Shown here piece by piece: positions 16,851 to 25,942 of a DNA stretch of 64,000 nucleotides (the stretch's first letter is position 1; every line of letters starts with the position of its first letter). Origin of the DNA: JAFMJV01 sp034436555 (GTDB lineage Bacteria; Chloroflexota; Limnocylindria; Limnocylindrales; CSP1-4); assembly GCA_034436555.1 (NCBI GenBank), contig DAOTUU010000048.1, forward strand, positions 1 through 64,000. The letters are read 5' to 3'. A program made the translations under genes and the position numbers. The notes below the pieces were generated by a model. The model was not told the origin of the DNA. It saw nothing but the letters and a program-made list of their open reading frames with translations, and made no database searches.

Positions 16851-18556
16851 GGGCCGACCGATGGCCGGGGCGACGCGGCCGGCTCGTGGGTGACCCAGTC
16901 CGGGTGGCCGGGCATCGGCGGCACGAACGGTCCGCGCAGCCAGGACTCCAGGAACGGTCCCAGGTCACGTCGCGCCACCCGCGATGCGAGCGCGATGAGG
17001 TCGTCCGTGCTGACGCTGCCACCCGAGTGGCGTCGGACGAGCATCCGCTGGAAGCGTCCGAACGCCCGGTCTCCCATCTCCTCGCGCAGGGCCAGCAGGG
17101 CGAGCGCGCCCTGGTCGTAGATGGCGGCGGTGTACGCCGCGGCGGGGCTGACGGGCACCGCGGGCGGGCCGGACACCGCGCGCACGGCACCCGCCTCCGC
17201 ATACGCCCGGCGCGCGCGCGCGGCGAGCGCATCGGCGGCGTCGATGCTCGGGGCGGGGACGGGGCTGAGCTCCGGCCGGACGGGCCCGCCCGGCGGATCG
17301 ACGCCCGCGTCCTGCCGGATCTCATCATCCAGGCAGCCGTTCTCGGCCAGCCAGCGCCACTCGTACAGCGTGGCGTGGCCCTCGCTCAGCCACTTCTCGT
17401 CCCAGCGCGCGATCGACACGTCGTTGCCGAACCACTGGTGGGCCGCCTCGTGGACCAGGGTGCCCATGACGGCGCAGCGGTCCGCCAGGGGACTGAACAG
17501 CGTCGCGGGGACGAGCGCCAGCGTCTGGCCCTCCAGGATCGCGGTCGTCGGACGGCCCGCGTACGCCAGCAGGCCGAAGGTGTCGAAGGGGTAGGGGCGG
17601 CCGATCGCCTCCTCCAGCCAGCCGACGATCCCCGGCAGGGCGTCGAGCACCGGGTCCGCGACCGGGTCCACCTCGGTCGGGACTGCCGATCGATAGGTCA
17701 GCCCTCCCTCGACCGGTCCGGAGCGAAGCACGCGGTCGCCGATGCCCAGCGACACGACGTGGCTCGCCACCGGCTGGCGCGAGACCCACGTCGTGGTGAG
17801 CGAGCCATCCGATGCCACGCGGGTGCCGCCGAGCACTCCCGTGGCGATCCCGGTCATGCCCGGGGGCGCGGTGAGCGCGATGCGGTAGGTCGCCTTGTCC
17901 AGCGGGTGGTCGTTCACCGGGAACAGCGTGTGGGCACCGTTCGGCTGGGCCGCCAGGAACATGCCGCCCTCCCCGTCCGCGACGAGTCCCCTCCCGAGCC
18001 GGATCCGCGACTCCGCGAGCGAGGCGCCCGGCTGGCGCCAGGGCTGGCCCTCGCCGATGCGCGGCACGGGCCCCGGCACCGCGGTGGCGCCGACCACGAT
18101 GCGGAATGCCGCGCCCGGGGGCTGCACCGTCGGCAGGTCCACCACGAGCTTGGCGTCGCGATCATCCTGGCGATGCGTCGCGGGGACCCCGTCCACGGTG
18201 ACCGCGTCGACGACCACAGAGCGCGGTGCGAGGTCCAGCGTCAGGCTCGCGAGCGCCTGCGTCGCCACGAGGTCGAGCGCGGTCGTGACGGCGGCCGAGC
18301 CGGCCCGGTGGTCGTCATCGGGCGGGGTCCACGCGACGGCCAGGTCCACGGCGACCATGTCGTAGCCGGCGTTGCCGAGCGTCGGGTAGAAGGGGTCACC
18401 CAGGGTCCGGGCGCCGACGAGCGCATCCGACCCCTGCGCGAGGGCCGTCCACGGCAGGACGCCCCACGCGGTCGCCAGCCCCAGCGCCAGGGCCGTCGCA
18501 CGGAATCGGGAGCGGGAGCGGCATCGGGACGCCGAGGCGGGAGCCATCGCGTGCAT
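16847..18556 (-). CDS. Secreted M1-family metallopeptidase
   Basis: A 569-residue exported aminopeptidase-like protein with a signal peptide (hydrophobic residues 19-40, cleavage near ALAQ). The zinc site is complete: HEAAH at 369-373 and the third ligand Glu392 exactly 18 residues later, in KWLSEGHA. The exopeptidase motif, usually GAMEN, is replaced by AILEGQT around residue 340, so N-terminal recognition may differ. The N-terminal beta-domain (residues 60-290) is as expected; the long helical C-terminal domain of full-length M1 enzymes is missing. Start is at 18556 (or ATG 18547). It probably trims peptides outside the membrane. Coupled to the APH-fold kinase by ATGA. Confidence 0.9.
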   Translation of the reverse strand: MHAMAPASASRCRSRSRFRATALALGLATAWGVLPWTALAQGSDALVGARTLGDPFYPTLGNAGYDMVAVDLAVAWTPPDDDHRAGSAAVTTALDLVATQALASLTLDLAPRSVVVDAVTVDGVPATHRQDDRDAKLVVDLPTVQPPGAAFRIVVGATAVPGPVPRIGEGQPWRQPGASLAESRIRLGRGLVADGEGGMFLAAQPNGAHTLFPVNDHPLDKATYRIALTAPPGMTGIATGVLGGTRVASDGSLTTTWVSRQPVASHVVSLGIGDRVLRSGPVEGGLTYRSAVPTEVDPVADPVLDALPGIVGWLEEAIGRPYPFDTFGLLAYAGRPTTAILEGQTLALVPATLFSPLADRCAVMGTLVHEAAHQWFGNDVSIARWDEKWLSEGHATLYEWRWLAENGCLDDEIRQDAGVDPPGGPVRPELSPVPAPSIDAADALAARARRAYAEAGAVRAVSGPPAVPVSPAAAYTAAIYDQGALALLALREEMGDRAFGRFQRMLVRRHSGGSVSTDDLIALASRVARRDLGPFLESWLRGPFVPPMPGHPDWVTHEPAASPRPSVGP

Positions 18557-18637
18557 GGTGCCAGAAGGGCACCCGAGGGCCCCCGGACGAGCCTCGTCGG
18601 GCGAGCGCGCGCCGCCTGGTCGCGGGACCGGCCTCGG

Positions 18638-21094
18638 TCAGCCGGCCCGGTCGAGCTCCGCCGCCAGCAGCGCGGCCTCCACGATGTGGCGCGTGTCGAA
18701 GCCCATCGCGGCATACAGGTCGGGGATCGTGCCGGCCTGCCCGAACCGGTCGGAGCCGAGCGGCACGACCGGCGCCCCGAACGCGCCGCCCAGGAACGAC
18801 AGGGCATGGGAGGCGCCATCCAGCACGGTCACGATGGGCGCATGCCGGTGGCCGCCCGGGAACAGCGCCTCCAGGTGCGCGAGTCGCGGCGGGATGCCGT
18901 CGCGCACGGACGCCAGGCGCCGCTCCGCGATCTCCGCGGCGAGTCGGTCCGCGGAGGTCACCACGACGAGGTTCAGGTCCACCTCCTCCGAGACGAGGAA
19001 CCGGGCCGCCTCGACCGCCTCGGGCACGACCGCGCCCATCGCGGCGATCGTGACGCGCGGCGCATCTGCGGGCAGCGACGGTTCCAGGTCCCGGCCCGAC
19101 AGCAGCAGATAGCCTCCCGCGAGGGTCAGCCTGCGCCATTCCTCGTCGCCCACGCGGTCGCTGATGGGCACCGCCAGACCCTGGTCCACCAGACGCGTCG
19201 TGAGCCGGAGGTACGTCGAGAACCCGGCGCGTTCGCCGACGCACCCGGCGATCGCCTCCTCCAGGCACCACGCGACCTCGCGCGCGAACGCGGGCTCGTA
19301 GCTGTGGAGGTTCGGCAGCTCGATGCCCAGTGACGGGGTGATGGTCGACTGGTGGGCCCCGCCCTCGGGGGCCAGCGAGACGCCCGATGGCGTGGCCACG
19401 AGGATGAACCGCGACTCGTTGTAGAGCGCGAAGCTGAGGGCATCCAGGCCGCGCGCGATGAACGTGTCGTAGACCGTGCCGACGGGGATGAGCGGCTCAC
19501 CCAGGAGCTCCGCGGAGAGGCCCAGCGAGCCCAGCATCGAGAACAGGTTCATCTCGCTGATGCCCAGCTCGATGTGCTGGCCGCCGGGATTGGGATGCCA
19601 TCTGAGGAGCCGGGGTGTCTCGTCGAAGATGGCCCTGGCGTGGCGGTCGTAGACGCCCGCCTTGTTGATCCAGCCGCCCAGGTTCGTGGACACCGCCACG
19701 TCCGCCGAGGTGGTCACCAGGCGCGACGCGATGTGCGGGTGGCGGGCGGCCTCCGTGAGCACGTCGCCGAATGCCATCTGGGTGCTGACCCTGGGGGCGA
19801 CCCGCGCCTCCAGCCGGATCTCGGCGGGGATCTCGCGGCGTCGCGCCAGGCCACGGGCGGACGATCGCTCGGGCATGCCCTCGCCGTACAGCGCGATGCG
19901 TCGCCCGTGTGCCCAGCGCGTCTCGGCGGAGTCCGCGGGGAACGCGGCCCACGGGTCGTCCGCGTCCACCGCCAGTGTCGGCGCCAGTGCTGCGACCTGG
20001 TCGGAGCTCATGATCGCCGCGTGGTTGGCGGCGTCACCCGCGAACGGCAGCTTCCACCCCTTGATGGTGTAGGCGAACACGACCGTCGGCCGATCGGGCT
20101 CCGTGTCGCCCATCGCGAGCAGCCGGGCCAGCGAGGAGTGGTCGTGGCCGCCCAGGTCAGCCAGCAGCGCGGTCAGCCCCGCGTCGTCCACATCGCCCGT
20201 GAGCCCGATGAGCGCGTCCCGGTCGTCGGCCGCGGCGCCGCCCACCAGTCGATCGCGGGCCTCGGCACCGGGGATGCGCAGGAGCGCCTGGTACTCCTCG
20301 TTGGACATCTCGTCGATGCGCCGCCGGAGCACCTCGCCGCCGGGGCGTGCGAATCGCTCCCGCAGGTGACGGCCGTACTTGGCCTCCAGCACCTGCCAGC
20401 CGGCGGCGGCGAACGCGGCCGCGGTGCGGTTCACGCGGATGCCCGGGATGACCCGGTCCAGGCTCTGGCGGTTGAGGTCAACGACCCAGGTGACGTTGCC
20501 GAGACCCATCAGGGTCTCCTCCTCGATGGCCTCCCAGATGTTTCCCTCGTCCAGCTCCGCATCCCCCACCATCGCCACGAAGCGGCGGGCGGGCTCCGCC
20601 TTCGCCCGCTCGAAGTGGTTCCGGAGGTAGCCGTCCGTGGCCGCGGCGAACAGCGGCGCGACCGGACCCAGACCCATCGAGCCGAGCGAGAAGTCCACCG
20701 GGTCCGGGTCCTTGGTCCGCGACAGGTATGGCTGGAGCCCGTTCTTGCTGCGCAGCCGGGTGAGGTACTCGCCGGGCAGGCTCCCCATCAGGTACTGGGT
20801 GGCGTGGAACGCGGGTCCCGCGTGCGGCTTGACCGCCAGCACGTCGCCCCTGCGGAGGTACCGCAGCAGCAGCTCCGTGATGATCGAGACGGAGCTGGCC
20901 GAGCTGGCCTGGTGGCCACCGACCTTCAGTCCGTCCACGCTGGGCCGGACCACGTTCGCCTCGTGGATCATGCGCACCGCCAGCCACAGGACGCGGTCGT
21001 CGATCCGCTCCAGGAGCTCGTCGGTTGCGAGGTCCCCGGTGTCAGGCAGGGCGGACGGCGGCGACGAGGACGGGCTGGCGATGGGTCGGCTCAT
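18638..21094 (-). CDS. Thiamine-diphosphate enzyme of the homodimeric pyruvate dehydrogenase E1 (AceE)/transketolase family
   Basis: An 818-residue protein with the three-domain transketolase layout. N-terminal: GLKVGGHQASSAS, VKPHAGPAFHA, RTKDPDPVDFSLGSMG and the ThDP/metal loop MVGDAELDEGN at 176-185, where GDA replaces the usual GDG. The middle domain has LGISEMNLFSMLG with the conserved catalytic Glu; the C-terminal domain contains PRVTIAAMGAVVPEA. The length is between transketolase (about 660) and AceE (about 890). No E2 or E3 subunit gene is nearby. The start at 21094 lies 7 bases after TACCGT with no Shine-Dalgarno. The substrate (pyruvate, another 2-oxoacid, or a ketose phosphate) is undecided. 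Confidence 0.83.
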   Translation of the reverse strand: MSRPIASPSSSPPSALPDTGDLATDELLERIDDRVLWLAVRMIHEANVVRPSVDGLKVGGHQASSASSVSIITELLLRYLRRGDVLAVKPHAGPAFHATQYLMGSLPGEYLTRLRSKNGLQPYLSRTKDPDPVDFSLGSMGLGPVAPLFAAATDGYLRNHFERAKAEPARRFVAMVGDAELDEGNIWEAIEEETLMGLGNVTWVVDLNRQSLDRVIPGIRVNRTAAAFAAAGWQVLEAKYGRHLRERFARPGGEVLRRRIDEMSNEEYQALLRIPGAEARDRLVGGAAADDRDALIGLTGDVDDAGLTALLADLGGHDHSSLARLLAMGDTEPDRPTVVFAYTIKGWKLPFAGDAANHAAIMSSDQVAALAPTLAVDADDPWAAFPADSAETRWAHGRRIALYGEGMPERSSARGLARRREIPAEIRLEARVAPRVSTQMAFGDVLTEAARHPHIASRLVTTSADVAVSTNLGGWINKAGVYDRHARAIFDETPRLLRWHPNPGGQHIELGISEMNLFSMLGSLGLSAELLGEPLIPVGTVYDTFIARGLDALSFALYNESRFILVATPSGVSLAPEGGAHQSTITPSLGIELPNLHSYEPAFAREVAWCLEEAIAGCVGERAGFSTYLRLTTRLVDQGLAVPISDRVGDEEWRRLTLAGGYLLLSGRDLEPSLPADAPRVTIAAMGAVVPEAVEAARFLVSEEVDLNLVVVTSADRLAAEIAERRLASVRDGIPPRLAHLEALFPGGHRHAPIVTVLDGASHALSFLGGAFGAPVVPLGSDRFGQAGTIPDLYAAMGFDTRHIVEAALLAAELDRAG

Positions 21095-21101
21095 GTGGGC
21101 A

Positions 21102-21107
21102 ACGGTA
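21102..21107 (-). promoter_or_regulatory. Probable leaderless -10 box of the AceE-like gene
   Basis: TACCGT on the minus strand, 7 bases before the ATG at 21094; no Shine-Dalgarno between. Confidence 0.5.
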
Positions 21108-21184
21108 GAAACGATTCCGGCCGCTGTCAATGCGCCGGACGCGCCCGGCACACCGCGGCTGACGACGGCGACGACAGGCCGGCG

Positions 21185-21480
21185 TCAGGGAGTCGTGGGC
21201 GACGATGGCGCCAGGGACGGGGTCGGGCTGGGCGACGGCGTGGGACTGGGCGTGGGCGTGGGCGACGGGCTGGGTGACGGCGTGGGACTGGGCGTGGGAC
21301 TGGGCGTGGGCGACGGGCTGGGCGTGGGCGACGGCGTCGGCGTGGGCGACGGGCCGGACGACAGACTGGGCGTGGGCGTGGGCGCCGGGCTGGGTGACGA
21401 TCCCGTGGTCGGGGTGGGCGTGGGGTCCGGGGGAGGAGGAGTCGGGGTTGGTGTCGGGTCCGGCGGAAGCGGGTCGGTGG
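21185..21480 (-). repeat. Low-complexity (Thr/Pro/Ser) coding array, G-rich on the plus strand
   Basis: The 3' end of the GH25 gene is a quasi-periodic array of 6-bp and 12-bp units encoding SPTPSP-like repeats. On the plus strand it reads as closely spaced GGG runs (for example GGGCGTGGGCGACGGGCTGG), a pattern compatible with G-quadruplexes in the template strand. Confidence 0.8.
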
Positions 21481-23398
21481 CATCGTGGAGGACGAGCGCG
21501 TCCAGGTCCGCGCGCGTGCCGCGTGAGGCCGGGTTGCGGCTGCCGAGCACCCTGATGCGCAGGGTGTGCGCGCCCGGCGTCAGGGAGATGGAGGCCACCA
21601 CCGATCGGCTGACCGGCCGGGATGCATACAGGTCGATCACGGCCACAAGGCGGCGGTCGAGCGTCACCTTGATCTTGCCGCCCTTGCGCCCGCGCACAGC
21701 GACGATCGACACCTCGCGACCCTCGACGCTCAGGCTCGCCGAGGCCCCGCGGGCGCTCGAGCGCAGGACGGATCCGCCGACGGCGCTCGCCTGGGCGCGC
21801 ACCCTCCAGATCCCCTTGAGGCCGACCGGGAGCTGCGCGAGATCATCCACCCGGAGCACGACCTGGGTCGGTGGGCCTGGCTCGGCGCGGTTGCCCACGA
21901 GGTCCTCGCCGCGCGCCGAGAGCGAGCATCCGCCCACCGGGATGACCCCCTCGACGGCTGGCGCGTCGGCCCGGGCCACGGTCAGTCGCCGTGAGTCCGA
22001 CCCGCTCGTGGCCGCGGCTCCAGACCGACTGGCGGCTCGCAGCGTCTCGCCGCCCAGGCCTGCTCCGCAGTCGTGCACGAGCACGGACGAGGCCATGCCC
22101 GCGAAGGCGTCCTGGGCGCTCCACGTGACGCGCACCGGCACCGATCCGTCGAGGCCCACGCGGTCGGCGCGCACGGCGATCCGTGGCAGACCGAGCTCGG
22201 GTGGCGTCTGGTCCAGCAGGATGGTGTCGGCCACGACCGGTGCCTCCATGCCATCCGAGCGACGGACCTGGACATCGACCCGCCGCAGCCCGTCACCCCG
22301 GGAGAGCACGTGCTGGACCTGGGGCGTCCACGGGAGCCACTGCCCCCAGCCTGCGACATCCTCGCCGACCCGCACCTCGATTCCCGGGACCTGGGATACA
22401 TCGACCATGACCTCGCGCCTGCCGGTGACGCGCGCGCCGCCCTCGATCAGCACCGGGGTCCCTCGCCACGACAGGAGGGATTCGTCGGTGCCCCGGAAGA
22501 TGTTGCCGTCGAGCCGGACGCCGAGGACGGGGAAGCGGTACGGCCGGATCTGCCAGAAGTCCCAGGCGCTCCAGCCCACCGGGAGAACCGGCGAACCACA
22601 GCGCCAGCAGGCCACCCACAGCGGCAGGTCGCCGAACGTCGGGTCGTCGCCCATCACCTGGCGCCACATGAGGCGCGAGGTGTAGAGGATGGGCAGACGA
22701 CCGGTCCGCGCGTGGACGCGATCCACGAGTGCGCGAAGCCGTGGCTGCGTCTCCGCCCAGACGGCCCAGCCGAGCCTGCCCAGGCACTCCACGTCGATGG
22801 CCAGCGGGAGCGCATCGGTGAGCATCCCGTTCGCCAGCGCGGTGTCGACCAGGTGGTCCGCCTGGGCGACGCCGTCCTGGGTGTAGTCGAAGAAGTGATA
22901 CGCGCCCACCACGAGCCCGGCGGCGCGCGCGCGCTGGACGTTCATCGCGAACCGGCTGTCGACCATGCTCGTGCCCTGGGTCGCCTTGATGATCGCGAAC
23001 CGCATGCCGCCCGCCACGATCGGCGCGTAGTCCAGCGCGCCGTTCCAGGCGCTGACGTCGACGCCCGGCGGGATGTAGGGCGTGGCTGTCGGGCGCGGCG
23101 TGGGGACGGGCGTGGGCGTGGGCGCGACGCTCGGCGTGGGCAGCGCGGTGGGTCCCGGCGTGGGGGTGGGCCTGGGTGGCGCGGGCGGCTTGCAGCCGCG
23201 GAAGGACGACGCGTCCGCGATGGGCGACAGCCTCGTGGAACGGTCCAGGGGAGCGGCGGTCGAGGAGATGGGCGGGACCGCGACCGTGACGAGCAGCGCG
23301 GTGACCAGCAGCGCGGAGGCGGCCGCCACGGCGCGTCCGGCGGGGCCTGGTGCGGTTCGGCTGCCGCGCCCGGGGCGCGGCGTCCGCGAGTCTCCCAT
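21185..23398 (-). CDS. Secreted GH25 lysozyme-like protein with Ig-like modules and a Thr/Pro/Ser tail
   Basis: A 737-residue exported protein. Hydrophobic residues 22-45 form a signal or anchor; a Pro/Thr linker (70-110) follows. Residues about 113-305 are a GH25 muramidase domain: VDVSAWNG (first catalytic Asp114), FAIIKATQGTSMVD, VVGAYHFFDY, LAIDVE (Asp202, Glu204), ILYTSRLMW and WQI. Residues about 390-630 hold an Ig-like module and a terminal beta module also found in the subtilase at 43601. The last about 97 residues are almost only Thr, Pro and Ser and end the protein, suiting a wall-spanning stalk. The start at 23398 is chosen for the signal peptide. It would cleave or bind peptidoglycan. 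Confidence 0.9.
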   Translation of the reverse strand: MGDSRTPRPGRGSRTAPGPAGRAVAAASALLVTALLVTVAVPPISSTAAPLDRSTRLSPIADASSFRGCKPPAPPRPTPTPGPTALPTPSVAPTPTPVPTPRPTATPYIPPGVDVSAWNGALDYAPIVAGGMRFAIIKATQGTSMVDSRFAMNVQRARAAGLVVGAYHFFDYTQDGVAQADHLVDTALANGMLTDALPLAIDVECLGRLGWAVWAETQPRLRALVDRVHARTGRLPILYTSRLMWRQVMGDDPTFGDLPLWVACWRCGSPVLPVGWSAWDFWQIRPYRFPVLGVRLDGNIFRGTDESLLSWRGTPVLIEGGARVTGRREVMVDVSQVPGIEVRVGEDVAGWGQWLPWTPQVQHVLSRGDGLRRVDVQVRRSDGMEAPVVADTILLDQTPPELGLPRIAVRADRVGLDGSVPVRVTWSAQDAFAGMASSVLVHDCGAGLGGETLRAASRSGAAATSGSDSRRLTVARADAPAVEGVIPVGGCSLSARGEDLVGNRAEPGPPTQVVLRVDDLAQLPVGLKGIWRVRAQASAVGGSVLRSSARGASASLSVEGREVSIVAVRGRKGGKIKVTLDRRLVAVIDLYASRPVSRSVVASISLTPGAHTLRIRVLGSRNPASRGTRADLDALVLHDATDPLPPDPTPTPTPPPPDPTPTPTTGSSPSPAPTPTPSLSSGPSPTPTPSPTPSPSPTPSPTPSPTPSPSPSPTPTPSPTPSPSPTPSLAPSSPTTP

Positions 23399-23489
23399 CG
23401 TCACAGATGATGCCCCAGCGCACCAGATCGCGCGCTGGCGCGAAGGTCCGGGGTCCCGGCGGACCGGGCGTCGCGCCACCAGGGAGCGC

Positions 23490-24737
23490 TCACCGCGCCC
23501 GGGCGACATCCTCGAGGGCGGCCCGGAAGCCTGCCGCGAGCGTCCCGATCTCCGCCTCGGTGATCACGTAGGGCGGCGACACGTGGAGCGCCCTGCCGCG
23601 CAGCACGCGCGTCAGCACGCCGTGACGCCACGCCGCCGCCACGACCTGCTCCAGCACCGACGGGGCGGCGGACAGCTCAACGGCCCCGGTCAGGCCGACG
23701 GTCCGCACCTCGGCGACCATCGGGGCGTCCGCCAGGGAGCGAAGCGCGGCATCCAGCACCGGCGCCTTCGCGCACACCTGCCCGACGAGATCCTCCCGCT
23801 CGAAGATGGCCAGGTTCGCCATCGCCGCGGCCATGGCGCCGCCGTGGCCCTGATAGGTGTAGCCGTGGCGGAACAGCGAGCCGCCCCGCTCCCAGAACGG
23901 CTCCGCCACGCGCGGCCCGACGAGCACGCCGCCCAGCGGCTGGTAGCCCGAGGTCGCCCCCTTGGCGAACACGAGCAGATCCGGCACGAAGCCGTAGCGC
24001 TGCGCACCCCACATGGCGCCCGTCCGTCCGAACCCGGTCACCACCTCGTCCGCGATGAGCAGCACGTCATGCGCCGCACACAGCTCCGCCACGCGCTGCC
24101 AGTAGCCGTCCGCGGGGGGCACCACGCCGCCCGCACCGATGACCGGCTCACCGATGAACGCCGCGATGCGGCCGCCCTGCTCCGCGAACAGCGTCTCCAG
24201 CGCCGCGGTGTCCATCGCCGCCACGAACTCCGTGGTCGGGATGAGCGACCCGCCATAGCCCTCGCGGTTCGGCCCGATGCCCGCCAGCGAGGTGCCATAG
24301 GCCGCCATGCCGTGGTATCCCAGCTCGCGCGCCACGATGACCTGCTTCTCGGGCCGTCCGACGACGTCCCAGTAGCGCCGGACGAGCTTGGCGGCGGTCT
24401 CGATCGCCTCCGATCCGCCCGACGCGAAGAACACCCGGGCGTCCGGCATGGGCGCGATGGCGGCCATCCGCTCCGCGAGCTCCACGCCGATGTCCAGGAC
24501 GTAGGCGCCGAACGAGGAATACGCGTGGAGCCTCACGAGCTGCCGGGCGGTCGCCTGCGCGATCTCCTCGCGCCCGTAGCCCGCGTCGGCGAACCAGAGT
24601 CCGCCGGTGGCGTCCAGGTATGACCGTCCCTGGTCATCCCAGATGGTCGACCCCTCGCCGCGCGTCAGGATCATCTCGCGCGAGCGCACCGCGCTCATGT
24701 CCGCGAAGCCGTGCCAGAACCTCGTGTCGCCCATCAT
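23490..24737 (-). CDS. Class III (omega) aminotransferase, PLP-dependent
   Basis: A 415-residue fold-type I aminotransferase. Visible residues: FASGGSEAIETA (phosphate loop), ELGYHG, Asp230 in LLIADEVVTGFGRTG (pyridine nitrogen contact) and the Schiff-base Lys259 in LLVFAKGATSGYQPLGG. The family includes omega-amino acid:pyruvate, beta-alanine, GABA and polyamine aminotransferases. Two adjacent ATGs (24737 and 24734) follow AGGGG; the second has the better spacing. The gene is followed by the GH25 gene after about 90 bases on the same strand, but a functional link is not obvious. The amino donor is undetermined. Confidence 0.92.
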   Translation of the reverse strand: MMGDTRFWHGFADMSAVRSREMILTRGEGSTIWDDQGRSYLDATGGLWFADAGYGREEIAQATARQLVRLHAYSSFGAYVLDIGVELAERMAAIAPMPDARVFFASGGSEAIETAAKLVRRYWDVVGRPEKQVIVARELGYHGMAAYGTSLAGIGPNREGYGGSLIPTTEFVAAMDTAALETLFAEQGGRIAAFIGEPVIGAGGVVPPADGYWQRVAELCAAHDVLLIADEVVTGFGRTGAMWGAQRYGFVPDLLVFAKGATSGYQPLGGVLVGPRVAEPFWERGGSLFRHGYTYQGHGGAMAAAMANLAIFEREDLVGQVCAKAPVLDAALRSLADAPMVAEVRTVGLTGAVELSAAPSVLEQVVAAAWRHGVLTRVLRGRALHVSPPYVITEAEIGTLAAGFRAALEDVARAR

Positions 24738-24971
24738 GCCCCTGCCATTGCCATTGCCTCATGCCGTCGGTGCCCGGGCATGGTACCCAGCCAGCCCGTC
24801 GGGTCGCGCACCATCCGCACCCCGTGGCGTCATCGCCAGGCGGGGCACCGGCGAGGCGGCCGCGCGGGAAACTGGCGGGGGGAACCTGCGGGCCGTCGCC
24901 GGCGTCTCGTCTTGTGCCGGGCTCCTCCCCTGCGCCGGCATCCACCCCTGACCCCCGAACGGAGGCCTCTC

Positions 24972-25730
24972 ATGACCACGTCCGCACTCACCCTCCCGCA
25001 GCGCCGGATGGGACTCCTCGCCGTCGGCGCGCTCGCCGGTGTCCTCGCGGCCGCGCTCGTGGCGCCGTCGCTCCAGCCGGTGCGCGCGGCGGACGCGGGC
25101 GCCGAGCCGCAGCACACCATCAGCGTGTCGGGCACGGGCATCATCAAGGCCAGGCCGGACGTCGCTGACATGAGCATCGGCGTGGCCGTGACGCGCGACC
25201 GCGCGGGCGATGCGTCGATCGAGGCGGCGAACCAGATGGCCGCGGTGATCGATGCGCTGCTCGCGGCGGGCATCGCCCAGGACGACATCCAGACGACGCA
25301 GCTGTCGCTCGATCCGGTCTACGACTATGACCGCAGCCCCGCCAAACTGACCGGCTACCAGGCCACGAACATCGTGAGCGCGACCATCCGCGACCTCGCG
25401 AAGGTCGGCGCCATCGTGGACGCCGCGGTGGACGCGGGCGCCAACAGCGTGGGCGGCATCAGCTTCCGGGTGGATGACTCGGCGGCGCTGACCGTCCAGG
25501 CGCGCGACGCCGCGATGGCGAACGCGAAGGCCACCGCGGACCAGCTCGCGGCCGCCGCGGGCGTGGAGATCACGGGCGTCATCTCGATCGCCGAGGTCGT
25601 GAGCCAGCCGCCTATGCCGATGTACTTCGCCGAGGACTCCGCCGTCGCCGGCCGGGGCGCGACCACGCCGGTCCTGCCGGGCAACGTGGACGTCAGCGTC
25701 CAGGTGTCGGTGGTCTACAGCATCGGGTAG
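24972..25730 (+). CDS. Exported SIMPL-domain (DUF541) protein
   Basis: A 252-residue protein starting at 24972 behind a textbook GGAGG six bases upstream. Residues 14-41 are a signal peptide ending near VRAADA. The rest is one SIMPL domain: ISVSGTGIIKARPDVADMSIGV, DIQTTQLSLDPVYDYD, GYQATNIVSATIRDL and the C-terminal VDVSVQVSVVYSI. SIMPL proteins (BP26, YggE relatives) are exported and assemble into rings; a protective role against oxidative stress has been suggested for YggE. It is monocistronic and ends in a strong hairpin terminator. Confidence 0.92.
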   Translation: MTTSALTLPQRRMGLLAVGALAGVLAAALVAPSLQPVRAADAGAEPQHTISVSGTGIIKARPDVADMSIGVAVTRDRAGDASIEAANQMAAVIDALLAAGIAQDDIQTTQLSLDPVYDYDRSPAKLTGYQATNIVSATIRDLAKVGAIVDAAVDAGANSVGGISFRVDDSAALTVQARDAAMANAKATADQLAAAAGVEITGVISIAEVVSQPPMPMYFAEDSAVAGRGATTPVLPGNVDVSVQVSVVYSIG

Positions 25731-25750
25731 CACCCACCACCCGCAACGAC

Positions 25751-25786
25751 CCCGCGGGCCCGGGAGGCGACTCCCGGGCCCGCGGG
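25751..25786 (+). terminator. Hairpin terminator of the SIMPL gene
   Basis: Perfect 16-bp stem CCCGCGGGCCCGGGAG with tetraloop GCGA (a GNRA loop), 20 bases after the SIMPL stop. There is no T-tract, as often in high-GC bacteria. Confidence 0.85.
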
Positions 25787-25884
25787 ATTCTGGCCGACGC
25801 GGCCGGGCCGGAGCCCATGCCGGGTGTCGAGCGCTGCTCCGGCGTCGGGGCCGGCCGGGCGGTGGCGTGGCGGGCCGAGAATCG

Positions 25885-25918
25885 GGACGGGGCCGGGAGT
25901 CGCCTCCCGGCCCCGTCC
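25885..25918 (-). terminator. Hairpin terminator of the Flp pilin gene
   Basis: A 15-bp perfect stem, which read on the minus strand is GGACGGGGCCGGGAG, loop GCGA, then its complement, 24 bases downstream of the pilin stop. The inner CGGGAG-GCGA-CTCCCG core is the same as in the SIMPL terminator. Confidence 0.85.
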
Positions 25919-25942
25919 GTGTCCGCCGAGGCGGATCGGCGA

